64,000 bases of DNA from assembly GCA_051656645.1 (NCBI GenBank), contig JBOGCH010000044.1, positions 62,001 to 126,000 on the forward strand, given 5' to 3'. A program made the translations under genes and the position numbers. Numbering within the stretch: position 1 is the stretch's first letter; every line of letters begins with the position of its first letter. Source of the DNA: JBOGCH01 sp051656645 (lineage in GTDB: Bacteria; Bacteroidota; Bacteroidia; Bacteroidales; Marinifilaceae). Shown in pieces: positions 8,155 to 17,109 of the stretch. The notes under the pieces are model-generated. The model worked only from the letters and a program-made list of their open reading frames with translations. It ran no database searches and was not told where the DNA came from.

Positions 8155-11100
8155 TCATCTATCAACTCTATCTACAATAGATACAGAAGATCTGTACTCA
8201 ACCGACTCATCAACAACAACGGGAAGAGTTATTACAAATGTTGTTCCCTTATCAATAATGGACTCAAAGGCAATTTCTCCACCAAATCCCTTTATTATAG
8301 AGTTACTAATTGCCAAACCTAACCCTGTACCTCCCGACTTAGTTGTGAAGTTAGGTTCAAATATCTTTTCTTGCAAATCATGCGGTATTCCTATTCCATT
8401 GTCAGCAATACTTATTCGAATTATATTATGGGTGTGAGTTAACTCAACTCGTATAATACTATCTTTTTCATCCGGAACACTCTGCTCTGCATTCTTTAAT
8501 AAATTAACCAACACACGTTGCATTTGCTTCTTGTCCGCATAGAACATTATGTTAGGGTCAATAACTGACTCAATTACACTGACATTTGTTTCAAACAAGG
8601 CAACACAGTTATGTACTAACTCACTCATATTAAACCATTCATTATTGGGTTGGTGAATGCGAGCAAAATCAGAAAAAGTTGACGCCATAGAAGCCATATT
8701 GTCTATTTGTTCTATTAAAACATTAGAGAGTGTATTAAAGCGCTCCTTGAAACGTTCGGGCTGTTCCATTTGGCAAGATCGCTGCAATAATTGTATATTA
8801 AGTTTCATAGGAGTAAGTGGATTTTTCACCTCATGGGCAATTTGGCGCGCCATCTCTCTCCACGCACTTTCACGCTCGGATTTTGCAAGACGCAGTATAC
8901 TTTCATCCAATTTGTCCACCATGTTATTATATTCTTTGACCAATAAACCTACTTCGTCTTTCTGCTTATAATAAATCTTTTCATTTTGTCCACCCACATG
9001 CATTTTGCGTAGTTTACTATTAAGCATCTCTAAAGGACGGGTAATTCTATCTGCAACAAACCCTGACAATATAAAAGCAATCATCATTACAATTATGGCC
9101 AAGTTTACTGCAATAACAACCATTATAATAATTTCACGATTTAACTCTGCATTTTGAGCGAAATATGGAATATTAATTATGTAGGTTCGTCCATTATCCA
9201 ATTCAAACGGCATATATACGGAGCGAAACTCTGCATCGCCAATTTGCTCCCCTGCAACATAACTCATTTCTCCTTTAGTTACAAGATGTTGTAGCACTTC
9301 AGGATTAATCAGATTTCCATCAAAACCATATTTAAAGATATTTTCCTCCGAAGTTGCTATCAATTCGCCCGCAGTTGAATAGATGTTTATATCAACCTGT
9401 AAGAGATCCGAAAGTTGATTCAGTATATCAAGTATCTGCGGACACATTCTAGCATCTACACAATCTAAAGGCGTTAACTGCTGCTGTACATAATTCAAAA
9501 ACTCAGTACTCTTATAATCTTGCCTAGCCTGAAATGTACGTTTATTCAAATAAATACTCATCGACGTTAGCATAATAAACAGTACAAAAATAAGCGCTAT
9601 TACCCTATTCTTTATACGTTGCTTAAAGGAGCGATTCCGAGGACGTAAGCGAGTACCAAGAAGCAAACCATAAGAAGAAAGAAGTATTGTAAAGAAAAAA
9701 GCATACAATACATTCATGTAGTATACTTTAAATACACTCTCATGCATACTTATAACAATAGCATTGTTGCTTTGAAGCGGAATAATAATGTGCGAGTAAT
9801 AGTCTTTATTTATAATAGATATATCCTCACTACGTTTTCCAAAACGGGATATATCCTTATAATACTTAAAATTCCCACCTGAAGCAATCAGCTTATTATT
9901 ATGATATTTTCCAAACGAATATTCATAGAATGCATCGTTACCACTCTTAGTATTTCTTGACAATACAGCTTCATAGCCGTTTTTTTCAACTTGCATTTCG
10001 GACGTAAAGTCAATATAGCAATGAACATTCTGAAACAAAAATACGCCTAGATAGGTTATCTTGCCATCAAACTGGTCAATAAGATAGAAGCTTGAATTCC
10101 CAACACGTTTTCCAAAACGTTGTATTTGCGACTCAAAGAATGTATTACAATCATACACCTGGTGGGACGATGGTAACAGCAGTTGCTGATGCGGATAACA
10201 AGTTGTTATATTTACATCATAATTAAAACCTACAACATTAAATACATTTTCCTGCAGATACTTTTTAAACAGCTCTTCGTCGTAGTTAATTAGGAAATTA
10301 TTAAGTTGACCATCGTTTTTAAGTTGTTTATCAAACGCGAGTAATTGTTTCTCAAAATTCAAATCCTTCTCTTCAATCAACTGCGTGGCATACGCAGCAC
10401 GCATTGTTAATTCTTTATACTGCTCTTGTTGCTTTGTTATGGTCACCACATACACGGACAGGAAAAACATTATCACAACATACAATGTTCGCTGCAACTC
10501 TTTTTTCACCAAATAACGGTTTATAATAAGTAGCATAAACATCCCCCAAAGGAATATCGTTTCCCAAACAGATAATAGAGGATTAACAAAGAAACCAATA
10601 CACTGCAACACAAAAAGCGTAATGGTTATGGCCGACATAACGTAACGCCATGACAGAAAATTAGTTAATAGTAAAATCCCACTATCCATAATAAGAATCA
10701 ACCCCATCCCTCCCAAAAGTGTAGCAATAAAGGCTATTATGGATGTTATATCTATGTTGGCAATAAGAGCAATGTTTAAACATACATCACTATTAGCTAC
10801 AACACTTGCAATTACAAAGTTGAACAATGTAGCATAGAGATAAGCGAAAAGGACAAATAGACCTACAACTACTCCCCTATATTTTACAAGTTTCGTATTT
10901 GTATAATCTAACTTCAGGTATTTTAAACTTAGATATATTGTTTGGCATATACAAAATGTGGTCACAAAAAGATCGCCAATGGACGTTAACATAAACTTGC
11001 CCGAAACTATACTTTGAAATACAGATAGCCTATACAACGAGAGCGGCAAACGGTAATGGCATATAATGGCTCTTACAGACACCAATAATATTACAAAAAC

Positions 11101-11799
11101 TACAAAATAGAGGAACTGTTTACGAGCCGATGGCGCATACTTTATAACACGACTATAACAATAGAAAATACATACAAAGAAAAGTATATAAATAGAGAGC
11201 GCAATTATACTTATTGATTTACCCTCAACAACACCATTATTACGTATTTGGAACAATGGGATACCTTCATGGGAATATATTTGAGCCCCACCGGTCATTG
11301 GAGATGGAGATAGCTCTATCTGATTCGCATTTTTATCGTCTATTTTAAAGAACGACGCAAACTTATTCCTAATAATATCATTCGTATAAAGCTCATCATC
11401 TCTAAGTTTTATTAGAGCACAATAATCGTAAGCATTACCTTTAACCGTAATTTTTTCATAATAGGTCCCATTAATCTTTATAATGGGCCTAGGAGACATT
11501 ATTTGCGTATATATTCCGGTATTCCCTACTTTCTTATTGGACCAATTTACCAGCTGTCCACTTTTAAAAACAAGATAAATTACATCATCGTTTTGCTGAT
11601 TGACAACAAACGGAGCCGTACCCACAGCAATATCCGATAGCTGAGACTTAGCATCACGTTCCACTTTATGCAGTCTTTCGGACAATTGTTCCACCCAATG
11701 TGTTTCAACAATCTTATCCGTATAATTTTCCCATATTATTGTCAATGTAAAAAGAATTACACCAAACAACATAACGATTAACGCTCTTTTTTTCTCCAT
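8155..11799 (-). CDS. Large NtrY-like membrane sensor histidine kinase
   Basis: This 1214-residue protein has an N-terminal membrane helix (about 6-23), an extracytoplasmic domain, and a cluster of hydrophobic helices at about 195-460. A second soluble domain follows (about 465-690), then further helices near 700-760, another sensing region, and a last helix near 905-930. It ends with a HAMP-like linker, a dimerisation/phosphoacceptor domain with His at about 989 in HEVKNPLTPMKL (the NtrY-type H-box), and an HATPase domain with N-box NLLKNAEQ (about 1099), DNGIGI and GGTGLGLAI. Members autophosphorylate and pass phosphate to a response regulator; no regulator gene is adjacent. It starts 28 nt downstream of rlmH and is probably co-transcribed. 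The signal sensed cannot be told. Confidence 0.88.
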   Translation of the reverse strand: MEKKRALIVMLFGVILFTLTIIWENYTDKIVETHWVEQLSERLHKVERDAKSQLSDIAVGTAPFVVNQQNDDVIYLVFKSGQLVNWSNKKVGNTGIYTQIMSPRPIIKINGTYYEKITVKGNAYDYCALIKLRDDELYTNDIIRNKFASFFKIDDKNANQIELSPSPMTGGAQIYSHEGIPLFQIRNNGVVEGKSISIIALSIYILFFVCIFYCYSRVIKYAPSARKQFLYFVVFVILLVSVRAIICHYRLPLSLYRLSVFQSIVSGKFMLTSIGDLFVTTFCICQTIYLSLKYLKLDYTNTKLVKYRGVVVGLFVLFAYLYATLFNFVIASVVANSDVCLNIALIANIDITSIIAFIATLLGGMGLILIMDSGILLLTNFLSWRYVMSAITITLFVLQCIGFFVNPLLSVWETIFLWGMFMLLIINRYLVKKELQRTLYVVIMFFLSVYVVTITKQQEQYKELTMRAAYATQLIEEKDLNFEKQLLAFDKQLKNDGQLNNFLINYDEELFKKYLQENVFNVVGFNYDVNITTCYPHQQLLLPSSHQVYDCNTFFESQIQRFGKRVGNSSFYLIDQFDGKITYLGVFLFQNVHCYIDFTSEMQVEKNGYEAVLSRNTKSGNDAFYEYSFGKYHNNKLIASGGNFKYYKDISRFGKRSEDISIINKDYYSHIIIPLQSNNAIVISMHESVFKVYYMNVLYAFFFTILLSSYGLLLGTRLRPRNRSFKQRIKNRVIALIFVLFIMLTSMSIYLNKRTFQARQDYKSTEFLNYVQQQLTPLDCVDARMCPQILDILNQLSDLLQVDINIYSTAGELIATSEENIFKYGFDGNLINPEVLQHLVTKGEMSYVAGEQIGDAEFRSVYMPFELDNGRTYIINIPYFAQNAELNREIIIMVVIAVNLAIIVMMIAFILSGFVADRITRPLEMLNSKLRKMHVGGQNEKIYYKQKDEVGLLVKEYNNMVDKLDESILRLAKSERESAWREMARQIAHEVKNPLTPMKLNIQLLQRSCQMEQPERFKERFNTLSNVLIEQIDNMASMASTFSDFARIHQPNNEWFNMSELVHNCVALFETNVSVIESVIDPNIMFYADKKQMQRVLVNLLKNAEQSVPDEKDSIIRVELTHTHNIIRISIADNGIGIPHDLQEKIFEPNFTTKSGGTGLGLAISNSIIKGFGGEIAFESIIDKGTTFVITLPVVVDESVEYRSSVSIVDRVDR

Positions 11800-11827
11800 A
11801 CAATGTTAATATACGTGAGCAATGTAT

Positions 11828-12301
11828 CTATTCATGATGATAGGGCTCCCCCTTCATTATTGTCATTGCTCTGTATAATTGTTCAGTAAATATCATTCTT
11901 ACCATTTGATGTGAGAATGTCATTTTAGACAACGACAACTTATCATTAGCGCGCTGATAAACAGCATCGGCAAACCCATAAGGGCCACCAATAACAAAAA
12001 CCAAACGCTTAGTACCAGATAACATTTTTTGTGCCATAAACTGCGAAAATGCAACCGAACTATATTCTTTACCACGCTCATCGAGCAAAACAACAAAATC
12101 AGATGTCGAAAATTGTTCCAATATTAATTCTCCCTCTTTATTTTTCTGAACCTCCTCGGTCATATTCTTCGAATTCTTAATATCAGGAATAATTTTCATC
12201 TCATAAGAAATATATCTTTTAAGACGTTTTTCATACTCTTCTATCCCAGCTTTCACAAATGAAGCATCAGTTTTACCAATCACTAACAAACAGACTTTCA
12301 A
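11828..12301 (-). CDS. rlmH: 23S rRNA (pseudouridine1915-N3)-methyltransferase RlmH
   Basis: This 157-residue SPOUT-class methyltransferase has the family's typical length and motifs: the FVIGGPYGF SAM-binding knot segment (about residues 102-110) and a C-terminal SLSKMTFSHQMVRMIFTEQLYRA stretch ending in the invariant GEPYHHE tail. It methylates pseudouridine 1915 in helix 69 of 23S rRNA on 70S ribosomes. The gene is divergent from the tRNA gene at 12437 and is followed by the sensor kinase. Confidence 0.96.
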   Translation of the reverse strand: MKVCLLVIGKTDASFVKAGIEEYEKRLKRYISYEMKIIPDIKNSKNMTEEVQKNKEGELILEQFSTSDFVVLLDERGKEYSSVAFSQFMAQKMLSGTKRLVFVIGGPYGFADAVYQRANDKLSLSKMTFSHQMVRMIFTEQLYRAMTIMKGEPYHHE

Positions 12302-12360
12302 AACAATACAATTTAACGATTAAAAAAGTGAAACGAAAGTACAATTTTTTCGTCAAAAAA

Positions 12361-12393
12361 TTTGCACAATACCCATAAATAACCTTATATTTG
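12361..12393 (+). promoter_or_regulatory. Bacteroidota-type promoter of the CAU tRNA gene
   Basis: TTTG at 12361-12364 and TATATTTG at 12386-12393, 21 nt apart, match the -33/-7 consensus of the Bacteroidota primary sigma factor. The tRNA begins 43 nt further on. Confidence 0.75.
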
Positions 12394-12436
12394 CACTCGT
12401 TAACCAGAGACAACAACTCAAATCAAAGTTAATGTC

Positions 12437-12510
12437 GGTCCTATAGCTCAGCTGGTTAGAGCACCTGACTCATAATCAGGGGGTCCTTGGTTCAAGCCCA
12501 AGTGGGACCA
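12437..12510 (+). tRNA. tRNA with CAU anticodon, probably tRNA-Ile2 (lysidine)
   Basis: A full 74-nt cloverleaf can be drawn. The acceptor GGTCCTA pairs with TGGGACC, the D stem is GCTC/GAGC, the anticodon stem CCTGA/TCAGG holds loop CTCATAA (anticodon CAT), and the T stem is CTTGG/CCAAG with TTCAAGC; discriminator A, no encoded CCA. The paired first base and ordinary anticodon stem exclude the initiator. Acceptor pairs C4-G69 and C5-G68 are the determinants of TilS in E. coli tRNA-Ile2 and are absent from E. coli elongator tRNA-Met, so I favour Ile2; elongator Met is the alternative. Confidence 0.88.
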
Positions 12511-12517
12511 CGCTTCC

Positions 12518-12570
12518 AAAAGCCTTTAAAATCAAGCCGTAACAGGCGATTTTAGAGGCTTTTACTTTTT
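12518..12570 (+). terminator. Terminator after the CAU tRNA
   Basis: A 16-bp inverted repeat with one mismatch (12518-12533 with 12548-12563) is followed by a T-rich run. It also overlaps the 3' end of the leftward porin gene region and may serve it. Confidence 0.7.
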
Positions 12571-13652
12571 TAGAAATGTATATTACATCGTAACATAGCA
12601 ACGTGAGAAAGGAGTTTTCCGTTTTTTATCAAATGTATTGCAGGTTGCAATACAATATTATTGGAAATCATATGCATATATGTTAACTCTGTTGCTATTT
12701 CTTTTTGGTCAACAACATCTGCAACGGTTGTTATTAATCCAAATACTCTATCATAATCCTTTCTGTTTTTCGTTTGCCACTGCATTCCAACAGCATAGTA
12801 TTGATTACAATAAACATTTTGCTTAACACTCCTTGAGTATTGTCCCAGCACATTAATTTGTTGCCGTTGCATTAGAGGAATGCTTTTTTCAACATATGCC
12901 CAAAGAACAGAGCTTACTTTCGGCGTTTTCTGTCCCGTCTCGCAGCTCGTTGTCGACGGCGTTTCTTGTCCATTATTTTCAATGCTATATACATAACTGC
13001 TATGTATAGCATAACCACAAGTATAGTTTTCATTAGGTGTAGTGTAATTAATTTCCAATAGTCCAAATACCCCGTCTTTTTTTGACTTTATAATAAACGG
13101 ATTGTCTGATTTATTAAATCGGTTATATCCTTTGCCATTATATATGGAGCTTTTAAAGCTAAATTGATTTGATGTGTATGCATAATTCACACAAACTCCC
13201 GATAATGGATAATTGGCAATAGGATAATTTAGCGAAATTGTAGGAAATATCCCACAACTGCTATTTGTATATAACGCCATGGCAGGATTGGTAAAATAAT
13301 CCTCATTTACATTTCTTACTCCTAGAAACCAGTCCGAGCGTCCCACTTTTTGCGAATATCCCAACACTGCTATTCCGCATGGAAAATTCTCCTCCTCAAT
13401 ATTAGAATAAGTTTGCAAATCGTCCGCTAGTCGGTCAGGCCTCGTTTTTACAAAATGTAGCGTCGCAAAATTTAAAGATCCGAATTGTGAAATAGGCACA
13501 TCGGCTTCCAATCGTAATAGATTACAGTTATTCACTGACTGTTTACAGTCATACTGTACCTCCGTCATTAAGCATCCTTTCACTATCTGTGCGTTAAGGC
13601 GGGGCATAATTCCGGCAACTAGGAGTTGCATCATAATAATTTGTCTCATCAT
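12570..13652 (-). CDS. OprB-like outer-membrane porin
   Basis: The 360-residue protein has a short signal peptide (cleavage likely after NAQ, about residue 22) and then alternating beta-strand sequence ending in an aromatic residue (CNIHF), typical of outer-membrane barrels. The segment with FLGVRNVNEDYF, SSCGIFPTIS and NYPIANYPLSG resembles the carbohydrate-porin (OprB-like) family of Bacteroidota. Expected role is passive diffusion of small solutes across the outer membrane; the substrate is unknown. It is single, convergent with the tRNA, and carries more cysteines than most barrels. Confidence 0.6.
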   Translation of the reverse strand: MMRQIIMMQLLVAGIMPRLNAQIVKGCLMTEVQYDCKQSVNNCNLLRLEADVPISQFGSLNFATLHFVKTRPDRLADDLQTYSNIEEENFPCGIAVLGYSQKVGRSDWFLGVRNVNEDYFTNPAMALYTNSSCGIFPTISLNYPIANYPLSGVCVNYAYTSNQFSFKSSIYNGKGYNRFNKSDNPFIIKSKKDGVFGLLEINYTTPNENYTCGYAIHSSYVYSIENNGQETPSTTSCETGQKTPKVSSVLWAYVEKSIPLMQRQQINVLGQYSRSVKQNVYCNQYYAVGMQWQTKNRKDYDRVFGLITTVADVVDQKEIATELTYMHMISNNIVLQPAIHLIKNGKLLSHVAMLRCNIHF

Positions 13653-14195
13653 CGTCCATCTGTCTCTATTTAAACTTATTTTTATGTAACATACTTTTCA
13701 ACAACACAACGGGCATGGAAACCGCCGCTCGTCAAATATTACAGCACAAAAGTAGCCACCCCAACTCCAATACAGGGTTATAAACCTATTAGAGTTGAAT
13801 TAGAAAACTATTAGAACATCATTCAACAAAAAGCAACTCACTATACTTCAACCTACAAAGAATATTAATCACAATATTGATGCACAAACAAACCTCAACA
13901 ACTCATGTAAAAAATACCACTGTACCTATTCATGCCCCATAATACACTCCAATACTCTATCCACTTTTCTTAGCTTACAACCATTCTAAGTTGAGCCATC
14001 TATTCCCTATATTCTTTGTGTAATGGTAAAAAAACGTTTATATTTGCCATCACTTGCAAAGTTGTGTTTTACAATATGTGCCACAGTATTTATATGTTTT
14101 TGTTAGTTCATCCCCAACAGTTTGTAACAAACTGAAACAAAGGACAGAACGATCATCAATATTGAAACTAAAATTTTATTCTAAATAACTGAATT
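13653..14195. other. Intergenic region upstream of the MFS gene
   Basis: This 543-nt gap between divergent genes contains the promoter at 14015-14046. I see no gene or repeat in the remaining part. Confidence 0.5.
14015..14046 (+). promoter_or_regulatory. Bacteroidota-type promoter of the MFS gene
   Basis: TTTG (14015-14018) and TATATTTG (14039-14046) are 20 nt apart. The start codon at 14196 is about 145 nt downstream, leaving an unusually long leader. Confidence 0.65.
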
Positions 14196-15614
14196 ATGAC
14201 AGAACAAATCTACAAACTTCAAAGCTCAATGAGAGATTCTGCAACAATGAGATGGACAGCGCTCATTTTGCTTTCCTCAATGATGTTTTTTTCGTACATG
14301 TTTATCGATGTACTATCGCCCCTACAAAGTATGTTAGATACAAAGTTAGCATGGTCGCCAGAGGTGTACGGTACATTTGCAAGCTCTGAGTACTTTCTAA
14401 ATGTATTCGCATTCTTCCTTATTTTTGCAGGTATTATCCTTGACAAGATGGGTGTACGCTTCACTGCCGGACTTTCTGCATGCGTTATGCTTGTTGGAGC
14501 AGTAATTAAATACTATGCCATTAGTGACGCTTTTGTCGGATCGGCAATCGAATCATCATTAAACTCTTTCCTTCCAAGTTTCCCTGCATCGGCAAAATTA
14601 GCTTGCCTCGGATTTGCAGTCTTTGGTTGTGGAGTTGAAATGGCTGGAGTTACCGTATCAAAAGGTATTGTAAAATGGTTTAAAGGTAAAGAATTAGCTT
14701 TAGCAATGGGTATTGAAATGGGTATTGCTCGTTTAGGTGTGTTTGCGGTATTCCGCTTATCTCCACGTATTGCTGGCGATTTAAATATTGCAACTCCCGT
14801 ATTATTCTGCGTTGGTTTATTATTAATAGGATTACTGGCTGCAGCCATATATTTTATTATGGACAATAAGCTTGAAAAACAACTTGGAGAAAACGGAGAA
14901 GAAGCTGAAGAGCCATTTAAAATTAGCGACATTGCTAAACTATTTACAAGTCGTACATTCCTTATTGTTGCCGGATTGTGTGTGCTTTATTACTCGGCAA
15001 TTTTCCCATTCCAAAAATTTGCTGCTAATATGCTTGAGTGTCGTTTAGGCATAACAAGTAAAGAAGCTAGTGACATTTTCTCATGGTTCCCAATTGGAGC
15101 TATGGCACTAACGCCGCTATTAGGTTTCTTCCTAGACAACAAAGGGAAAGGTGCAACAATGCTTATTATTGGTTCAGTACTTTTATGCTCATGCCACTTA
15201 GTATTTGCACTTGTACCTGCCGAAGCATTTACACCATTTGTAGCTTACTCTGCAATTATTGTATTAGGCATCTCTTTCTCACTTGTACCTGCAGCACTAT
15301 GGCCAAGTGTTCCAAAACTAGTTGAAAACCGATATTTAGGATCGGCATACTCCGTTATTTTTTGGATCCAAAACATCGGTTTAATGGCATTCCCTATGTT
15401 AATTGGCTGGTCACTTTCAGTAACAAACCAAGGCATTACAAATCCACTAGAATACAACTATACTGTACCAATGCTTATTTTTGCAATGTTAGGTGTAGCT
15501 GCTTTCTTCTTAGGTATTTGGCTTAAAATTGAAGATAAACGTAAAGGTTACGGACTTGAACTTCCAAATATAAGTAAAGAGACTATCGAAGAAAAGGTAG
15601 TTGAAAACGCATAA
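14196..15614 (+). CDS. Major facilitator superfamily transporter
   Basis: This 472-residue integral membrane protein has twelve predicted helices in two halves. The loop between helices 2 and 3 has the MFS A-motif-like sequence GIILDKMGVRFT (about residues 77-88), and a charged cytoplasmic loop (KLEKQLGENGEEAEEPFK, about 226-243) separates the halves. The FMSPL-like start and general form resemble the MFSD1-like carriers common in Bacteroidota, some of whose animal relatives move dipeptides. I cannot assign a substrate. It is monocistronic, with its own promoter and terminator. Confidence 0.85.
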   Translation: MTEQIYKLQSSMRDSATMRWTALILLSSMMFFSYMFIDVLSPLQSMLDTKLAWSPEVYGTFASSEYFLNVFAFFLIFAGIILDKMGVRFTAGLSACVMLVGAVIKYYAISDAFVGSAIESSLNSFLPSFPASAKLACLGFAVFGCGVEMAGVTVSKGIVKWFKGKELALAMGIEMGIARLGVFAVFRLSPRIAGDLNIATPVLFCVGLLLIGLLAAAIYFIMDNKLEKQLGENGEEAEEPFKISDIAKLFTSRTFLIVAGLCVLYYSAIFPFQKFAANMLECRLGITSKEASDIFSWFPIGAMALTPLLGFFLDNKGKGATMLIIGSVLLCSCHLVFALVPAEAFTPFVAYSAIIVLGISFSLVPAALWPSVPKLVENRYLGSAYSVIFWIQNIGLMAFPMLIGWSLSVTNQGITNPLEYNYTVPMLIFAMLGVAAFFLGIWLKIEDKRKGYGLELPNISKETIEEKVVENA

Positions 15615-15634
15615 AATCCAAACACCGTAATTTT

Positions 15635-15670
15635 ATCCCATGATTTCTCAAAGTCATGGGATATTTTATT
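15635..15670. terminator. Terminator after the MFS gene
   Basis: A 9-bp hairpin (15635-15643 with 15654-15662) is followed by a T-rich tail. It lies between convergent genes. Confidence 0.7.
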
Positions 15671-16891
15671 TTATAAACGAGGATATTTATTATTAAACAC
15701 AAATCCCAATCCCAGCATCAAGTAATTAGGTTCCTTGAAATCCTTCAAATTATAACCTACATGCAACAAGAAATGCCTTGTTACATTCATTTTAAGCGAA
15801 AATATCTGATAATTGCATGAAAAAGCTTCACCCTCACCTACTACGTGTCGGCCTAGACCTAATCCCACGGTAAATACGGGCATAACATATTCCCCACGTA
15901 CAGAAACTCCCATTCCAAATTGATGCTTCAATGGTGCCTGCTCAAATTGCTGCTCTGTACCTACAATAAAGTCCAACGCTTTTAAATTAGCACTTGCATT
16001 ATAAATTCCATCAACAGAGACTCCCGCTCTAAACTTATAATTAATATTTCTAAAAACAGTAAAATTCACACCTCCCACATTATATTTCCCCGATGCCGGA
16101 ATCATTGTCCCCATATAATCAACCCCCGTTTTTCGTTGTGACGCAAACAAAATAAGCTCATAACTAAAATGCTTTCGAAAACTTGGTATACGCTCAAAAT
16201 CCTTATGTATCTCATTATCCGTTTTGTTTATACGATGTGTAAACCCTATCTTACCTCCCACCATATTCACACCTGCATTAGGTAAATTGGTATTACCATT
16301 TGAAAAATGTGTTATATTAGTACCAATAAACACATCACAAAGCGGGGACAAGCACAAATTCAAATTAATATTTCCGTTTATATAAGCATTCAATTTAGAA
16401 CCAACTGTCGTGTTGATCGGATTTGTTACCACATCATAAGGCACCCATCCGCCCGATACTCCAAAATTCCATTCATAATTCAAAGAAAGAGTCCTCGTTA
16501 ATCGTCCTATCCGTCCTCCCTGAAAAACGTAAATTGCCATCGGATTCCCTACATAATCCGGCGCTCCCGTAAAAAAATACCCTACACCAATTCCTTGGTA
16601 CGGATTCCCATAAACTGAATTTACAATACTCTTTGAGGAATACCCAATTTTATATTTAAAATGTGTCGAATTAAACCACTTTACCTGATTATAACCATAA
16701 TAATTTTTAAATAATTCTTTCGTTGAGAACAAATAATCCGATCTAAATTCTCCGCTAAAAGCATGTATAAACTTACGTTTATCGATAGTATCATTATCAA
16801 CCTTAGTATCACCAAATACATTGATACTACTCAACAATAAAATTAAGCCATATATAAAAAACATACACCCTTTGTACTGGAAACAATGCAT
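15671..16891 (-). CDS. PagL-like lipid A acyl hydrolase, outer-membrane barrel
   Basis: The 406-residue protein starts with a signal peptide (start at 16891, or the in-frame ATG at residue 11 just before the hydrophobic stretch) and is otherwise beta-strand rich. The segment ITHFSNGNTNLPNAGVN near residues 193-209 carries the His-Ser pair and the following Asn/Pro/Gly pattern of the PagL/acyloxyacyl hydrolase family (lipid A 3-O-deacylase), in which His and Ser form the catalytic pair on the outer leaflet side of the barrel. It would trim an acyl chain from lipid A. It is longer than Pseudomonas PagL (about 150 residues) but similar to Bacteroidota relatives. Monocistronic and convergent with the MFS gene. 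Confidence 0.7.
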   Translation of the reverse strand: MHCFQYKGCMFFIYGLILLLSSINVFGDTKVDNDTIDKRKFIHAFSGEFRSDYLFSTKELFKNYYGYNQVKWFNSTHFKYKIGYSSKSIVNSVYGNPYQGIGVGYFFTGAPDYVGNPMAIYVFQGGRIGRLTRTLSLNYEWNFGVSGGWVPYDVVTNPINTTVGSKLNAYINGNINLNLCLSPLCDVFIGTNITHFSNGNTNLPNAGVNMVGGKIGFTHRINKTDNEIHKDFERIPSFRKHFSYELILFASQRKTGVDYMGTMIPASGKYNVGGVNFTVFRNINYKFRAGVSVDGIYNASANLKALDFIVGTEQQFEQAPLKHQFGMGVSVRGEYVMPVFTVGLGLGRHVVGEGEAFSCNYQIFSLKMNVTRHFLLHVGYNLKDFKEPNYLMLGLGFVFNNKYPRL

Positions 16892-17109
16892 ATTTAAATT
16901 TTAGTTTATTTACTTATTATATAAATTCAAATATATAAACTTAAAATTATTAAATCACATAAAACTAATTTATCTTATTCTTCAGCTATGCATCTAAATT
17001 ATAACTAAACATAGGCATTCTTTTATTCAAAATTTAGGATAGAACTAACAAGTAATTTATATATTTGTAACTGTACAGTAAAAATCGACATTTAAATAAG
17101 AGATACATT

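Noticed and set aside
14513..14932. 139-codon minus-strand frame within the MFS gene
   Set aside because: It is an antisense shadow; the MFS frame has clear helices and motifs.
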